This document shows positions 38,792-47,620 of a stretch of DNA of 64,000 nucleotides, piece after piece. Numbering within the stretch: position 1 is the first letter of the stretch; each line of letters starts with the position of its first letter. The position numbers and the translations under genes were made by a program. The stretch comes from Bacillus sp. HNG (GTDB taxonomy: Bacteria; Bacillota; Bacilli; Bacillales; Bacillaceae_L), in assembly GCF_003400205.1 (NCBI RefSeq), contig NZ_QUQV01000017.1:1-64000 (forward strand). Direction: 5' to 3'. The notes beneath the pieces are model-generated. The model made no database searches and was not told where the DNA came from. It worked only from the letters and a program-made list of their open reading frames with translations.

Positions 38792-39193
38792 ATGGTTAAG
38801 ATTCTACAATATAAAAGTATACTGTTAGCTTTTTTACTGCCTTTAGTAATATTTGTGATCCTTAACGCAATTCCACCTCAAAATAAACCTTCTGGTTTTA
38901 GAGAACTTCCTGATAATTATATGATTATCGAAGGGTATGTAGTTTCCAAACGAATTGATTCTATCTGGTTGGCAGAAGAGCCAATAAGTTTTGTAGGAAG
39001 AGTTTCAGGTTATGTTACAGGGTATGGTGCGAGTAGCATTAATGTATCTAATAGTAAGGATTTGGAGGATAAAATGTCATTTAGACAACTTAGGATTAAC
39101 CAAAAAGTACGTGTTTATTGTGATTATATTAGAGAATCAAATCCCCCTAAAACCGTAGCTTTCTATCTCGAGATAATTAAAAATAACGATTAA
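38792..39193 (+). CDS. DUF3221-like exported protein
   Basis: A 133-residue protein with an N-terminal signal or anchor helix (SILLAFLLPLVIFVILNA). The extracellular part has IIEGYVVSKRIDSIWLAE and the closing INQKVRVYCDYIRESNPPKTVAFYLE, a layout like the DUF3221 (YobA) family. GAGGAGG precedes the ATG. Function is unknown. Confidence 0.6.
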   Translation: MVKILQYKSILLAFLLPLVIFVILNAIPPQNKPSGFRELPDNYMIIEGYVVSKRIDSIWLAEEPISFVGRVSGYVTGYGASSINVSNSKDLEDKMSFRQLRINQKVRVYCDYIRESNPPKTVAFYLEIIKNND

Positions 39194-39340
39194 CCCTATT
39201 ACGGTTTAGCAGACTCATCAACTTTTTTATTTTCAATTTTAATTGTACCAAATCCAAATACCATGTCATGATCCAAGAAGGATAATCACTTCTTTTGTTG
39301 AAATTAATAAGCAATTAACTGTGATTTTAGGGGGATATTT

Positions 39341-39817
39341 TTGAAAAAATATTCGTATGCATTTCTGTTGCTACTAATAATTGGTGTAGTTTTAATTGTC
39401 ACTTATACGTATCGTGAGCAAAACTTGGATGAATTGTTAGATATGGATAATGTTGATAAGTTTCATATAGTTACTGAGTATAAAGACTCTTATGAATTTA
39501 AACTTTCAAAAATTGACCAAGAAGCTATTAATAAACTCGCGGCCTATTTAAATCAATACAAAGTAAAACTAACAAATAAGGATGGTTGGGTCTCTAATTA
39601 TGAAAATGAACGATTTGAACTTTACCTTGGATACAAAAATGGGGAAATGGAAATATATACACTTGAATGGAATGTAATTGTATCAAACAAAGTTTACAAA
39701 GTATTGAATGCACCTTTGGATTATAAATGGATAAAGGAATTTGAGCGGGACATCAATTCAAAACAAGAAAAGAATATACGATTGAAAGAAGAATTTATAG
39801 TTATAAGTACGGATTGA
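39341..39817 (+). CDS. Membrane-anchored hypothetical protein
   Basis: A 158-residue protein with one N-terminal helix (YAFLLLLIIGVVLIVTYTY) and an extracellular mixed alpha/beta domain rich in lysine and tyrosine. The family is not recognised. The TTG start has AGGGGGAT upstream. The next membrane gene starts 68 nt after the stop, so the two are probably cotranscribed. Confidence 0.55.
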   Translation: MKKYSYAFLLLLIIGVVLIVTYTYREQNLDELLDMDNVDKFHIVTEYKDSYEFKLSKIDQEAINKLAAYLNQYKVKLTNKDGWVSNYENERFELYLGYKNGEMEIYTLEWNVIVSNKVYKVLNAPLDYKWIKEFERDINSKQEKNIRLKEEFIVISTD

Positions 39818-39885
39818 AAAAACCAAATGGGGAAATCATATTTAAACGTATTCAAACTGTTAGGTTATGGAGAGGGGGAGGTTTA

Positions 39886-40269
39886 TTGGTTACAGAGATA
39901 ATAGTTTTCGGGATTGTTTGGGGTGCATTATTTATTTACTTCTTAACACCATTTACAAGTTTGGTAACTTTTAAATCTTACAAAGGCATTGATGTAGCAT
40001 TCAAACATGTTTTTATAGATAGTTTAATTAAAATTGTGATGCATAAAAAAGCGATCCTTGCTCTTCTAATGTTGGTCATTACTTTAGTTTTTATCTGGTC
40101 TTATTACTCACAACTTGAATGGTATAATCTTGCTCATGGTGTAGGGGAAGTGTCTACAAAACCAAAACTTTTAGGAATATACTACATCGTAAGTGTAATA
40201 ATATATTCGGCACTACTCTATCTTTTATTAGCACTTAGAAGAACCCTTGTGTTAATAAAAATACCTTAA
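39886..40269 (+). CDS. Small membrane protein
   Basis: A 127-residue protein with three hydrophobic segments (TEIIVFGIVWGALFIYF, AILALLMLVITLVFIW and IYYIVSVIIYSALLYLLLA). The family is not recognised. The TTG at 39886 is preferred because AGAGGGGGAGG lies directly upstream; a frame opening at 39814 has no ribosome binding site. Confidence 0.5.
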   Translation: MVTEIIVFGIVWGALFIYFLTPFTSLVTFKSYKGIDVAFKHVFIDSLIKIVMHKKAILALLMLVITLVFIWSYYSQLEWYNLAHGVGEVSTKPKLLGIYYIVSVIIYSALLYLLLALRRTLVLIKIP

Positions 40270-40342
40270 GCTAAAATTCAGGTTCTAAAGATGGCAAAAT
40301 ATACAAAAGGTATTTATTATTTGGAAGGTGTGAGTAACAAAA

Positions 40343-41164
40343 ATGCATAATTGTATAGGACTTTCTGGAAGTGTGATTATGACAGAACCTGATAAATTCC
40401 CTTTATTATTTACTAATGAGAAAGTAAGTCATATTGAGATTGGTGAGTTTCCAAGCGAAGAGTCGTTACATAATTTCTTAGATTTGTTACATAAGAAAAA
40501 ACTTACATTTGGTCTACACTCCCCTTTGTATAGAAATCAAAGTAAATATGATCTGCTTGAAAAAGTACAATACGAACCTGAACAGGCGTGGGAACAGTTT
40601 GAATCAGAAGTTAAATATATGTCCCAGTTAGGGGCTGAGTATATTTTAGTCCACTTTCCTTATTTTAAAGAAGAAAAAGACATAGATACTACTGAAATGA
40701 TTGAAAATGGCTTAAAAAGATTACATAAGCTTCAAGAAAGATATTCGATATCTATTGTTTGTGAACCGAAACTGGGTCTTAATAGATCAGCGTTTGGGAT
40801 AAGAGCTCTTGATCAATTTCCGATTGAAATTTGGGACAAGTATGGCATAAAACTGTGCATAGATATAGGGGATTACTTGTTAGCGACTGGTGATAAAGCT
40901 TTAGAACATATCAAGAAATGGACAAGGCATATAAAAGTAGTTCATCTACACAATGTAGAGTTTCATAATAATAAATACATATGGGTACCTGTTCACCCAT
41001 CTCATGAAAAAGACAATTCCCATTTTAAAGTAAGGGATTTGATTTATAAGTTATCGAAAAGTTCTGGTGTGTTTTTTATTTTCGAACATACACCCCATAC
41101 AAATCCAACACAAACATTTGTCAATGAGGGAATTAATTGGGTACAGGATATCATTAGAGGATAA
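40343..41164 (+). CDS. Sugar phosphate isomerase/epimerase-like TIM barrel
   Basis: A 273-residue cytosolic protein of the AP-endonuclease-2-like TIM-barrel family, which includes sugar isomerases and epimerases. Barrel strands and metal-site positions can be seen in LTFGLHSPLYRN, AEYILVHFPYF, SIVCEPKLGLN, IKLCIDIGDYLLA, VVHLHNVE and FFIFEHTPH. GGAAGGTGTGAG precedes the ATG. A complete repeat starts 19 nt after the stop. The substrate is unknown. Confidence 0.75.
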   Translation: MHNCIGLSGSVIMTEPDKFPLLFTNEKVSHIEIGEFPSEESLHNFLDLLHKKKLTFGLHSPLYRNQSKYDLLEKVQYEPEQAWEQFESEVKYMSQLGAEYILVHFPYFKEEKDIDTTEMIENGLKRLHKLQERYSISIVCEPKLGLNRSAFGIRALDQFPIEIWDKYGIKLCIDIGDYLLATGDKALEHIKKWTRHIKVVHLHNVEFHNNKYIWVPVHPSHEKDNSHFKVRDLIYKLSKSSGVFFIFEHTPHTNPTQTFVNEGINWVQDIIRG

Positions 41165-41183
41165 CCAAATTATGGTGCCTGGC

Positions 41184-41262
41184 CTAATGGTGCGATAATC
41201 AAAAAATGGATTATCGCTTATTTTTGTTGAAGATGGAGAAATTAGCTGATACGCCGGATGTT
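41184..41262 (+). repeat. Dispersed array repeat, copy 4
   Basis: CCTAATGGTGCGATAATC pairs through GCGATAATC with GATTATCGC (41192-41217). TATTTTTGTTGAAG follows. The right arm is diverged (GCTGATACGCCGGAT). Confidence 0.75.
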
Positions 41263-41291
41263 TAGTGATATTGAAAGGTAGGGGAGACTCG

Positions 41292-41418
41292 ATGTTTTGG
41301 TATATAGCAACTACTATTATTAATTTCAAAACATCTACAAGTTAAAGAAGAACAGATGGAAAAAGTAAGTAATGATGAGATAGAGAAACAATTAGAAGAA
41401 GATTTAAATCGGAAATAA
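41292..41418 (+). pseudogene. Frameshifted mini-gene between two repeats
   Basis: AGGGGAG precedes an ATG whose frame reads MFWYIATTIINF and stops early. The next frame continues as KHLQVKEEQMEKVSNDEIEK and ends LEEDLNRK at 41416-41418, where the following repeat starts. A single frameshift in a run near 41328 would restore a protein of about 41 residues with one membrane helix and an acidic tail. Confidence 0.5.
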
Positions 41419-41475
41419 GGGTGCAATAATCCAAGTAAGGTTAATGCACTTTTTGATGACTTGAACCATAGCAAT
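41414..41475 (+). repeat. Dispersed array repeat, copy 5
   Basis: ATAAGGGTGCAATAATCC overlaps the stop of the preceding mini-gene. GTGCAATAATCC pairs with GGTTAATGCAC, then comes CTTTTTG. The right arm is degraded. Confidence 0.65.
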
Positions 41476-41515
41476 TACGATTTTGTTAAGGCCATTAAAA
41501 GGGAGGAATTTAACA

Positions 41516-42208
41516 ATGAAGATTGGACTAATTGGTGATAGTTTAACAGAAGGTCGACCGGGAGTGTCTTTTGTTAATATTTTAAAAGAAAACTATCCAA
41601 AAATTACATTTGATAATCTTGGTAAACCAGGGGAGACAGTAAAAAGTTTGCACACACGTTTAACAAAAATAAAATTAGATTATGATCTTATTTTCCTTTG
41701 GATTGGAGTCAATGATGTTTATTCAAAATTGTTGAGAGTCCAAGCGCAGCCTGTTGCAAACAATCCCGAGGAATTTGAGGAGTATTACAACAAAGTATTA
41801 GAGTTGGTTATTGCGTCTTCTAAACAGGTGGTTACGGTTTCGCCAGCCATAGTGGGTGAAACTTCACAGAATGAATTCAATAAAGAAATAAAAAATTTAT
41901 CTTCCATCATCCAATCCCTCTCTAAAAATCATGTAAATGTAAGTTTTCTGGATATGCATTCCGTATTTGAGATACACCTCTCTAGAGTAACTAGTTCAGA
42001 TTATATCAGTATCAAAGTGATGAGAGTGATGCTTGATGTTCTCTTTTATAAGAATCCAACTAGCATTGACAGGTTATCAAAAAAACGAGGACTTCACTTC
42101 ACGTTGGATGGCATACATTTAAATAGTACGGGTGCAGCACTTGTTGCAGACGAATATTCAACTATGATAGATCGACTCCTATTCAACGACCACAAGTCCA
42201 TTCAGTAA
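41516..42208 (+). CDS. SGNH/GDSL-type hydrolase
   Basis: A 230-residue esterase-fold protein. The catalytic blocks are GLIGDSLTEGRPG (block I, Ser), GKPGETV (block II, Gly), LIFLWIGVNDVYSK (block III, Asn) and the late DGIHLNSTG (block V, Asp-His). There is no signal peptide, so it is cytosolic. GGGAGGAATT precedes the ATG at 41516. It probably hydrolyses an acyl or acetyl ester; the substrate is unknown. Confidence 0.83.
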   Translation: MKIGLIGDSLTEGRPGVSFVNILKENYPKITFDNLGKPGETVKSLHTRLTKIKLDYDLIFLWIGVNDVYSKLLRVQAQPVANNPEEFEEYYNKVLELVIASSKQVVTVSPAIVGETSQNEFNKEIKNLSSIIQSLSKNHVNVSFLDMHSVFEIHLSRVTSSDYISIKVMRVMLDVLFYKNPTSIDRLSKKRGLHFTLDGIHLNSTGAALVADEYSTMIDRLLFNDHKSIQ

Positions 42209-42347
42209 AAAATACATTTTTTATAGGGTCAGTAGAAATAGCAGGGTTTAAGAAGGTTGTTATTAAAACTGATGTACTTATATTAATTTGAGATGCTCTT
42301 ATTTCCGAAATCCTTTAAGGGGAAGAAAATCAATTCGTGAATAAGAA

Positions 42348-42395
42348 ACACCTTTTCTAATCAACTTAAGTAATAACCAAATTAGAAGAAGGTGT
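42348..42395 (+). promoter_or_regulatory. Hairpin that hides the ribosome binding site of the GH18 gene
   Basis: ACACCTTTTCTAAT (42348-42361) pairs with ATTAGAAGAAGGTGT (42381-42395) with one bulged G. The right arm contains the Shine-Dalgarno sequence GAAGGTG of the gene starting at 42399, so folding should block translation or act as an RNA switch. Confidence 0.55.
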
Positions 42396-42398
42396 AGT

Positions 42399-43505
42399 AT
42401 GGCGAGAAATTATTTTCGGACATTCACCATCATTTCGTTAAGCATGGTCTTATTACTAATGTCATCGTGTAGTCAGCCCAAAAGTGAAGAGGAACCCAAA
42501 AATGTTAAAACTCCCCGTGAAGTGTTAGGTTTCTACACAGAACAGGAAGGAACGTATCCAGGCTCTCAACCTACAGTTAACTCGCAATTCACCAGTTTAA
42601 GCATCATTGCACCTTTTTGGTATAAGCTTGATGATAAACGTCCAGGCCATCTTATAGCTTCCGTTTCATCAGATCATAAAAGTAAGGTTATTCAGAGTGC
42701 TCACGATAAAAACTTGAAGGTATATATGGTTGTACATAATCTCTTCTATGAAACCGTGGAGAAGGGAAAGCAAGTAGCGAGTAATGTACTTAATGACGAT
42801 AAAAACCGGAATGTTTTCATTCAGAACCTACGCAATGAAATAGCACAGTTTAAATATGATGGTATCAATATAGACATGGAAAATTTGAATTTGACTGACA
42901 AAGATTCCTTTAGTCTGATGATAAAAGAATTGTCTGATGCTCTACATCGTGATGGAAAAGTAGTTACCGTTTCAGTCCCAGCAAACACTGGCGATTCCCG
43001 CGCTAATCCTTGGTCTCCGTGGTTTGATTACGAAAAACTTGGCCGACATTCGGATGGGTTAATGATTATGACATACGATGAACACAATCCAAGAACAAAA
43101 CCCGGTCCAACAGCTTCAGTTGATTGGACAGAAGCAACGATTCGTTATGCCTTGAAACAGGGAGTATCACCATCAAAGATTTTACTGGGTATCGCAGGTT
43201 ATGGATGGGACTGGGATACAACAGCAGACAAAGCTGAGTATAGTTCCTATGCACAGTTAATAGATCAGAAAGAAAAATATAAATCGAAAGTGATATGGGA
43301 CTCCGATTCACAAACACCTCATTTCAGTTACGTAGATAAAGAACAACACAGCCACCAGGTATGGTTTGAGAATAGCAAGAGCCTTCGGTTTAAGTTAGAC
43401 CTTGTAGAAAAATATGACTTAAGAGGAATCGGGATTTGGCGACTGGGTTTAGAAGACCCAATGTACTGGACAACGATACCAGAGAAAATTGAGGTCAAAA
43501 GGTGA
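42399..43505 (+). CDS. GH18-family lipoprotein (chitinase/SleL-like fold)
   Basis: A 368-residue exported lipoprotein. The signal SLSMVLLLMSSC has its lipobox cysteine at residue 25. The mature part is a GH18 TIM barrel: SIIAPFWYKLD, YDGINIDMEN (DxxxDxE catalytic motif with the terminal Glu), SDGLMIMTYDEHN and GIGIWRLGLED. It resembles YvbX/YdhD-type glycosidases of spore formers without LysM repeats. It likely cleaves N-acetylglucosamine-containing glycans at the cell surface. Its ribosome binding site is inside a hairpin. Confidence 0.83.
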   Translation: MARNYFRTFTIISLSMVLLLMSSCSQPKSEEEPKNVKTPREVLGFYTEQEGTYPGSQPTVNSQFTSLSIIAPFWYKLDDKRPGHLIASVSSDHKSKVIQSAHDKNLKVYMVVHNLFYETVEKGKQVASNVLNDDKNRNVFIQNLRNEIAQFKYDGINIDMENLNLTDKDSFSLMIKELSDALHRDGKVVTVSVPANTGDSRANPWSPWFDYEKLGRHSDGLMIMTYDEHNPRTKPGPTASVDWTEATIRYALKQGVSPSKILLGIAGYGWDWDTTADKAEYSSYAQLIDQKEKYKSKVIWDSDSQTPHFSYVDKEQHSHQVWFENSKSLRFKLDLVEKYDLRGIGIWRLGLEDPMYWTTIPEKIEVKR

Positions 43506-43585
43506 TGGAATGATCATCCCAATCCTGAACATGTTTTAAACCAAGGGTTTGTATGGTTTCAATTCCATAAAAATGCGATTCCTTA

Positions 43586-43665
43586 GTTACAATGGGGCGA
43601 CGGTCCAACGTGGATTATCGCCTATTTTCGTTAACGTTTTTCAGGTAACAAGAATTACGCAATAA
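43586..43665 (+). repeat. Dispersed array repeat, copy 6
   Basis: AGTTACAATGGGGCGA, hairpin GGCGACGGTCC with GGATTATCGCC, TATTTTCGTTAACG, and a right arm AGGTAACAAGAATTACGC. It ends 12 nt before the next start codon. Confidence 0.6.
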
Positions 43666-43677
43666 GAGGTGATATAT

Positions 43678-44127
43678 ATGGGGAAATATGAGGTAAAGCA
43701 AATTAACAATCTATTGAATTATGATGTGGATAGTTTAGTAAAACAAAGCAAAGAAGAGAGTTATCGTTTTGTAGAAAGACTAATAAATGATTATAAAAAT
43801 GGCAGTAATACTTTTGACCATTATGGAGAAGGTTTGTTTGGTATGTTTAATGAAGAAGGTGTACTTGTTGCTATTGGTGGATTAAATAAAGACCCATTTT
43901 TAAATGAACAATATATAGGTAGGCTGAGAAGGTTTTATGTCAGTAAAGAGTGTAGGAGAAGCGGGATAGGAAGCCTTCTTGTAAAAAGGATAATTGATGA
44001 AGCAAAAAGATATTATAAAATCTTGGTGCTTCATACAGATACCGAACAAGCTGACAAATTTTATTGTGCAATCGGATTTACAAAGGGAAATCTTTATCCA
44101 AATTCAAGTCACTATATGGAGTTATAA
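43678..44127 (+). CDS. GNAT family N-acetyltransferase
   Basis: A 149-residue GNAT enzyme. It shows GMFNEEGVLVAIGGLN, the beta-4 strand GRLRRFYVSKECRRSGIGSLLVKRII (acetyl-CoA loop RRSGIG), LVLHTDTEQADKFYCAIGF and a C-terminal HYMEL. AAGAGGTGAT precedes the ATG at 43678. The substrate is unknown. Confidence 0.83.
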   Translation: MGKYEVKQINNLLNYDVDSLVKQSKEESYRFVERLINDYKNGSNTFDHYGEGLFGMFNEEGVLVAIGGLNKDPFLNEQYIGRLRRFYVSKECRRSGIGSLLVKRIIDEAKRYYKILVLHTDTEQADKFYCAIGFTKGNLYPNSSHYMEL

Positions 44128-44252
44128 AGCTAAAATGTTATTAAACAAACTGAGGGAGTTCTATAACTTTTACTTTAGACCAAATGCTGTAAGAATAGTA
44201 ACTTTTTAAATGGAAAAGTTATATGTAGGATAGCGATTGGGGATGAAAGCCA

Positions 44253-44795
44253 ATGAAACCGTCGTATGAAGATGTTAAAGAAGCTAGAGAAACATTAAAA
44301 GATGTTGCTTTTAAGCATTGGATTCAGGATGATGTATTCACTTGGAAATGGTGGTTATTACTTGCTGCTACAATTATCCCCTGGATTTTATGGCTTATAT
44401 TTCACGATAAAAAGAGAACCTTTGAAATTTTAAGCTATGGACTTATATGGGCAGTTATGGCATCGCTTTTGGATGTGATTGGCGGAGAATTGATTTTATG
44501 GGGTTATCCAGACAAATTGTTACCAATGATTCCTCCCTTGTTTCCAGCAGATATTACAGTAATTCCTGTGTTATTTATGGTTATTTACCAACTTTCAAAA
44601 AGATTTTATAGCTATTTTATTTTGTCTATACTAGGTTCGGCACTATTCGCTTATGTTATTGAACCTCTATTTATAAAAGGGGAAATGTTTATTTTACATA
44701 ATTGGACACATTCAAAGTCCTTTTTTGGATTTGTTATTTTATCCCAGATTGCGTATTTGATAATAGTTAAACTTAAATCGAGTATGGGGACTTAA
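44253..44795 (+). CDS. CBO0543 family membrane protein
   Basis: A 180-residue integral membrane protein with about five helices. It matches the CBO0543 family by WKWWLLLAATIIPWILWLIFHDKKR, LDVIGGELILWGYPDKLLPMIPPLFPADITVIPVLFMVIYQ and HNWTHSKSF. These proteins are common in Bacillus accessory regions and have no known function. Weak GGGGATG upstream of the ATG. Confidence 0.78.
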   Translation: MKPSYEDVKEARETLKDVAFKHWIQDDVFTWKWWLLLAATIIPWILWLIFHDKKRTFEILSYGLIWAVMASLLDVIGGELILWGYPDKLLPMIPPLFPADITVIPVLFMVIYQLSKRFYSYFILSILGSALFAYVIEPLFIKGEMFILHNWTHSKSFFGFVILSQIAYLIIVKLKSSMGT

Positions 44796-44879
44796 CTAGA
44801 AAAATTTCTTATTCAACTAGCGGTTGAAATATTTTAATGTAGCAACCAGTTATTAAAACAAGTTGCTCCATAAATTTTT

Positions 44880-45395
44880 TTAGACATACTTTTGATAAAA
44901 CTCCTTCCTGAGACGACCACTTAACTCTGCAAATATTCGAGTAGTTTCACTTTTCTCATGACCCTTAAAACTCTGTATCACTTCAAAAGGTGCACCATTA
45001 TTTAATATGTGGGTTGCATACCTGTGACTCAGTTGATGCAGATAGATTACTTTGTTAATACCTGCACGTTTTGATATTCGTTTAATGATATATCGTGTTG
45101 GTGCTATGCTCATTCGGTGGGGATGTCTTTCAGTTGCAAAGACAGCTGCATCATTATCTTCTTGGCTTTCACATAAACTCAAATAGAGCTTTTCCCTTCG
45201 GTGAAAAGCAACCTTCTCGAAGATGTTCAATCTCCTTTTCTGTTAAAAATTTTGAGATTCTTTTCCCTATCTTTGGCTCTTTAATCTTAGCTGCTGGATT
45301 TTTCTGATATGTCCTTCTTCATATACTCATCAAAAGAGCGATTCATTGAACGAACACGATGTACTAGTGATGTGGGTTTTAATGTTTTATTAGAC
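44880..45395 (-). pseudogene. Decayed tyrosine recombinase (integrase)
   Basis: The minus strand carries pieces of a tyrosine recombinase in at least two frames. First comes an N-terminal core-binding piece (SLVHRVRSMNRSFDEYMKK), then KIGKRISKFLTEKEIEHLREG. A deletion has removed the region of the first catalytic arginine. The C-terminal catalytic piece is HQLSHRYATHILNNGAPFEVIQ...GHEKSETTRIFAEL. Two conserved residues are changed: the expected HxLRH arginine is Ser, and the nucleophile tyrosine of the TTRIYA motif is Phe. The gene cannot be active. It is one of few minus-strand genes inside the repeat array and is flanked by array units. Confidence 0.82.
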
Positions 45396-45420
45396 TTAGA
45401 GAGGTAAGCTTTTACTTGTT

Positions 45421-45550
45421 CTTAGAGTTAAATAAAGTAGGATGGAAGATCGATTGGCGTGAAGGTACTGGAACTATTTATATTAAAGATGACATAAAGG
45501 TTATTTTAAGTAGTCAAACGGACTACTTGCTCATTAGCTTAGAGGAATAA
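45421..45550 (+). pseudogene. C-terminal gene remnant (array unit)
   Basis: One frame without a start codon or ribosome binding site reads NKVGWKIDWREGTGTIYIK then DDIKVILSS and ends LLISLEE-stop. It looks like the end of an extracellular stalk-type protein. A repeat begins 3 nt after its stop, which is the usual gene-repeat arrangement. Confidence 0.4.
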
Positions 45551-45552
45551 GG

Positions 45553-45630
45553 AGTCTGAACTATCGGATGCTCTGATCCCAGAAGGATTAAGTCACCTTA
45601 GTGGAGGAAGGTATTAACAAAAAAATGAGC
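45553..45630 (+). repeat. Dispersed array repeat, copy 7
   Basis: GTCTGAACTATCGGATGC, CTGATCCCAGAAGGATTAAG hairpin, and a right part GGTATTAACAAA. No full T-run. Confidence 0.55.
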
Positions 45631-45668
45631 GAATATTACTTAATAAGTAAAGTAATTGGGGGGATAGA

Positions 45669-46367
45669 ATGAAAACATATCTCGAAGAAATAACGAAAAA
45701 CGTGTACGCTTTTTTATTGTGGGATGAAACCTGGAACTCTTATAATAACTGCTATTTGTTGCTCGAGAACAATAATATTATTCTTATTGATTCAGGGAAG
45801 GAAGAACATTCTCACTTCCTGTTTTCCAAACTAAAAAAGAAAGGAATTTTTAAAAGTGATATAACTCATTTTATTGCCACACACGGTCACAAAGATCATA
45901 TTGGAGCAATCCAATTTTTAGGTGAAATTGAAGGCTATATTCATAATCAGGATTTAGAACTAATTCCAGAAAATATTAGAAACAAACTAAATAGGAAACT
46001 ACCAGATATCGGTCTAACTGTAAGTAATTTAGAATGTGTTCTCCTTGGACACCATACTAAAGGTTCTGTTTTACTATATCAACGTAGAAGTAAAGTGTTA
46101 TTTTGCGGAGACCATCTCTGTTTTTTTGGAGAACAATTGAGCGGTAATGTTGTAGATATAGGTATTTGTGAGAAGGAAAAATATAAGCAGTTTGTTTCTG
46201 AATGGTCTCAAAACAAGGAAATGAGAGAACAGCACAATTTTAGTTTATTTATCGAAGGGTTAAAAAAAATTTCCAAATACGATGTTGAGTATTTATGTAC
46301 GGGGCACGGTGTAGTTTTAAAAGGTAAAATAAATGAATTTATTTCTGATTTGCTTAAGTTTGAATAG
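45669..46367 (+). CDS. MBL-fold metallo-hydrolase
   Basis: A 232-residue metallo-beta-lactamase-fold hydrolase. It has the zinc motif THGHKDHIG, a later histidine in LLGHHTKGS, LFCGDHLCF (Asp/His ligand) and CTGHGVVL. Substrate unknown; no signal peptide, so a cytosolic thioesterase or hydrolase is likely. GGGGGGAT precedes the ATG. A repeat copy begins 17 nt after the stop. Confidence 0.83.
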   Translation: MKTYLEEITKNVYAFLLWDETWNSYNNCYLLLENNNIILIDSGKEEHSHFLFSKLKKKGIFKSDITHFIATHGHKDHIGAIQFLGEIEGYIHNQDLELIPENIRNKLNRKLPDIGLTVSNLECVLLGHHTKGSVLLYQRRSKVLFCGDHLCFFGEQLSGNVVDIGICEKEKYKQFVSEWSQNKEMREQHNFSLFIEGLKKISKYDVEYLCTGHGVVLKGKINEFISDLLKFE

Positions 46368-46383
46368 TTAACAATCATTTTTT

Positions 46384-46444
46384 TCAATTTACGGGAGCTA
46401 AGATTAGCCTTTTTTATTGAAATAAAGAAGCAGAATAGTTGAAC
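46384..46444 (+). repeat. Dispersed array repeat, copy 8
   Basis: CAATTTACGGGAGC, short hairpin GCTAA/TTAGC, TTTTTTATTGAA, then GAAGCAGAATAGTTGAAC. The last 26 nt match copy 9 (47761-47835) with a single difference. Confidence 0.75.
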
Positions 46445-46578
46445 GATTCATTTGTCTTTGTGGTAAAATATGGATAAAAATAATTGGCATGAATACACAT
46501 TGCAATAAAGGAAATATCTTCTTGACAGTCGAATATTAGCCCAGAACCATAATAAATATTCCGATGAGGAGGATTCTT

Positions 46579-47088
46579 GTGCGTCCACGACCATTATTTA
46601 TTGAAAATCCAGAGCATTATAGGTATGTTAGTCTTGTGCCAGATGGAGATATTGAAGAAATACTTAGTAAGCAACGAACTAAGACCATTACCCTCTTAAG
46701 CAGCGTATCAGAGGAGTCAGCAAGGAAGGCGTACGCACTCGGGAAATGGACTTTAAAAGAAGTGATTGGGCATATGACCGACTCGGAACGTGTGATGTCG
46801 TATCGAATGCTTGCCATTGCACGAAATGAAAGTGCACCACTCCCAGCAATGGATCAGGATCAATACGTTTCTGCGGCAAACTTCAACAAATTATCCTGGG
46901 AGCAGTTACTAGCTGGTTTAGATACGGTACGCACGAACACGTTAAGCCTTATTTCAACTATTGATGATGCAGCGTGGGTTCGTAATGGGACTGTAATGAA
47001 CAGCTCAGTTTCGGTAGGTACCATTGCATATGGCATTGTCGGGCACGAGTTACACCATATGAAAGTGATTAGTGATAAATACTTATAA
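46579..47088 (+). CDS. DinB superfamily protein
   Basis: A 169-residue four-helix-bundle protein of the DinB/DUF664 family. The metal-binding histidines are in VIGHMTDSERV and IVGHELHHMKVI. Members include thiol-dependent S-transferases; many are uncharacterised. The GTG at 46579 has GAGGAGGA upstream, while an ATG five codons earlier overlaps that site. A second DinB-family gene lies at the window end. It converges on a GNAT gene across a shared terminator. Confidence 0.82.
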   Translation: MRPRPLFIENPEHYRYVSLVPDGDIEEILSKQRTKTITLLSSVSEESARKAYALGKWTLKEVIGHMTDSERVMSYRMLAIARNESAPLPAMDQDQYVSAANFNKLSWEQLLAGLDTVRTNTLSLISTIDDAAWVRNGTVMNSSVSVGTIAYGIVGHELHHMKVISDKYL

Positions 47089-47105
47089 GTCTTTTTCTAT
47101 TAATG

Positions 47106-47149
47106 AAAAAACCTAATTTCTCATTTATTGCTGAAAAATTAGGTTTTTT
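47106..47149. terminator. Bidirectional terminator
   Basis: AAAAACCTAATTT (47106-47118) pairs with AAATTAGGTTTTT (47137-47149) between convergent genes. Confidence 0.85.
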
Positions 47150-47167
47150 AATATTGAAACTTCCAGA

Positions 47168-47620
47168 TTACTTTTCCAATTGCCATTTTAACATTTTATT
47201 TTCTGAACCTATTCTGTTCATTTGTAACTTTTCTAACACTCTTATTGAAGGAACGTTATCATCAAGGCATTCAGCAACTATCTTAGTTACGTTTTTATCT
47301 GAAAAAGCCCACTCTATAAGTTTTTGAACTGCTTCAGTTGCATAACCCTTACCTTGAGTGGAAGGTACAATCCCATATCCAATTTCAACGATGTTTTCTG
47401 AATTAGGTTTGCCTTTAAAACCAATATCACCAATAATAGTGTTATTTTCTTGATTAATCACAAACCATACACCCCAACCAAAAAGAGTAGAATCTTCTTT
47501 TAGTTCTCTTAAATACATATTTATATGGGGACCCATTTCATAATCTTCTGATGTTCTAATGATGGATATTGACTCTTCTGTACAAGGAATCAATTTCAGT
47601 CTTTGTGTTAGTATTTCCAT
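47168..47620 (-). CDS. GNAT family N-acetyltransferase (RimJ/RimL type)
   Basis: A 150-residue acetyltransferase. It begins EILTQRLKLIPCTEESI and continues with GDIGFKGKPNSENIVEIGYGIVPSTQGKGYATEAVQKLIEWAF (acetyl-CoA loop QGKGYA) and PSIRVLEKLQMNRIG, typical of the RimJ/RimL subgroup that acetylates protein N termini or small amines. GGAGATAAAT precedes the start. It is one of the few minus-strand genes in the array and shares a terminator with the DinB gene. Confidence 0.85.
   Translation of the reverse strand: MEILTQRLKLIPCTEESISIIRTSEDYEMGPHINMYLRELKEDSTLFGWGVWFVINQENNTIIGDIGFKGKPNSENIVEIGYGIVPSTQGKGYATEAVQKLIEWAFSDKNVTKIVAECLDDNVPSIRVLEKLQMNRIGSENKMLKWQLEK

Noticed and set aside
45095-45307. 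A plus-strand frame across the integrase remnant
   Set aside because: It is the antisense shadow of the decayed recombinase.
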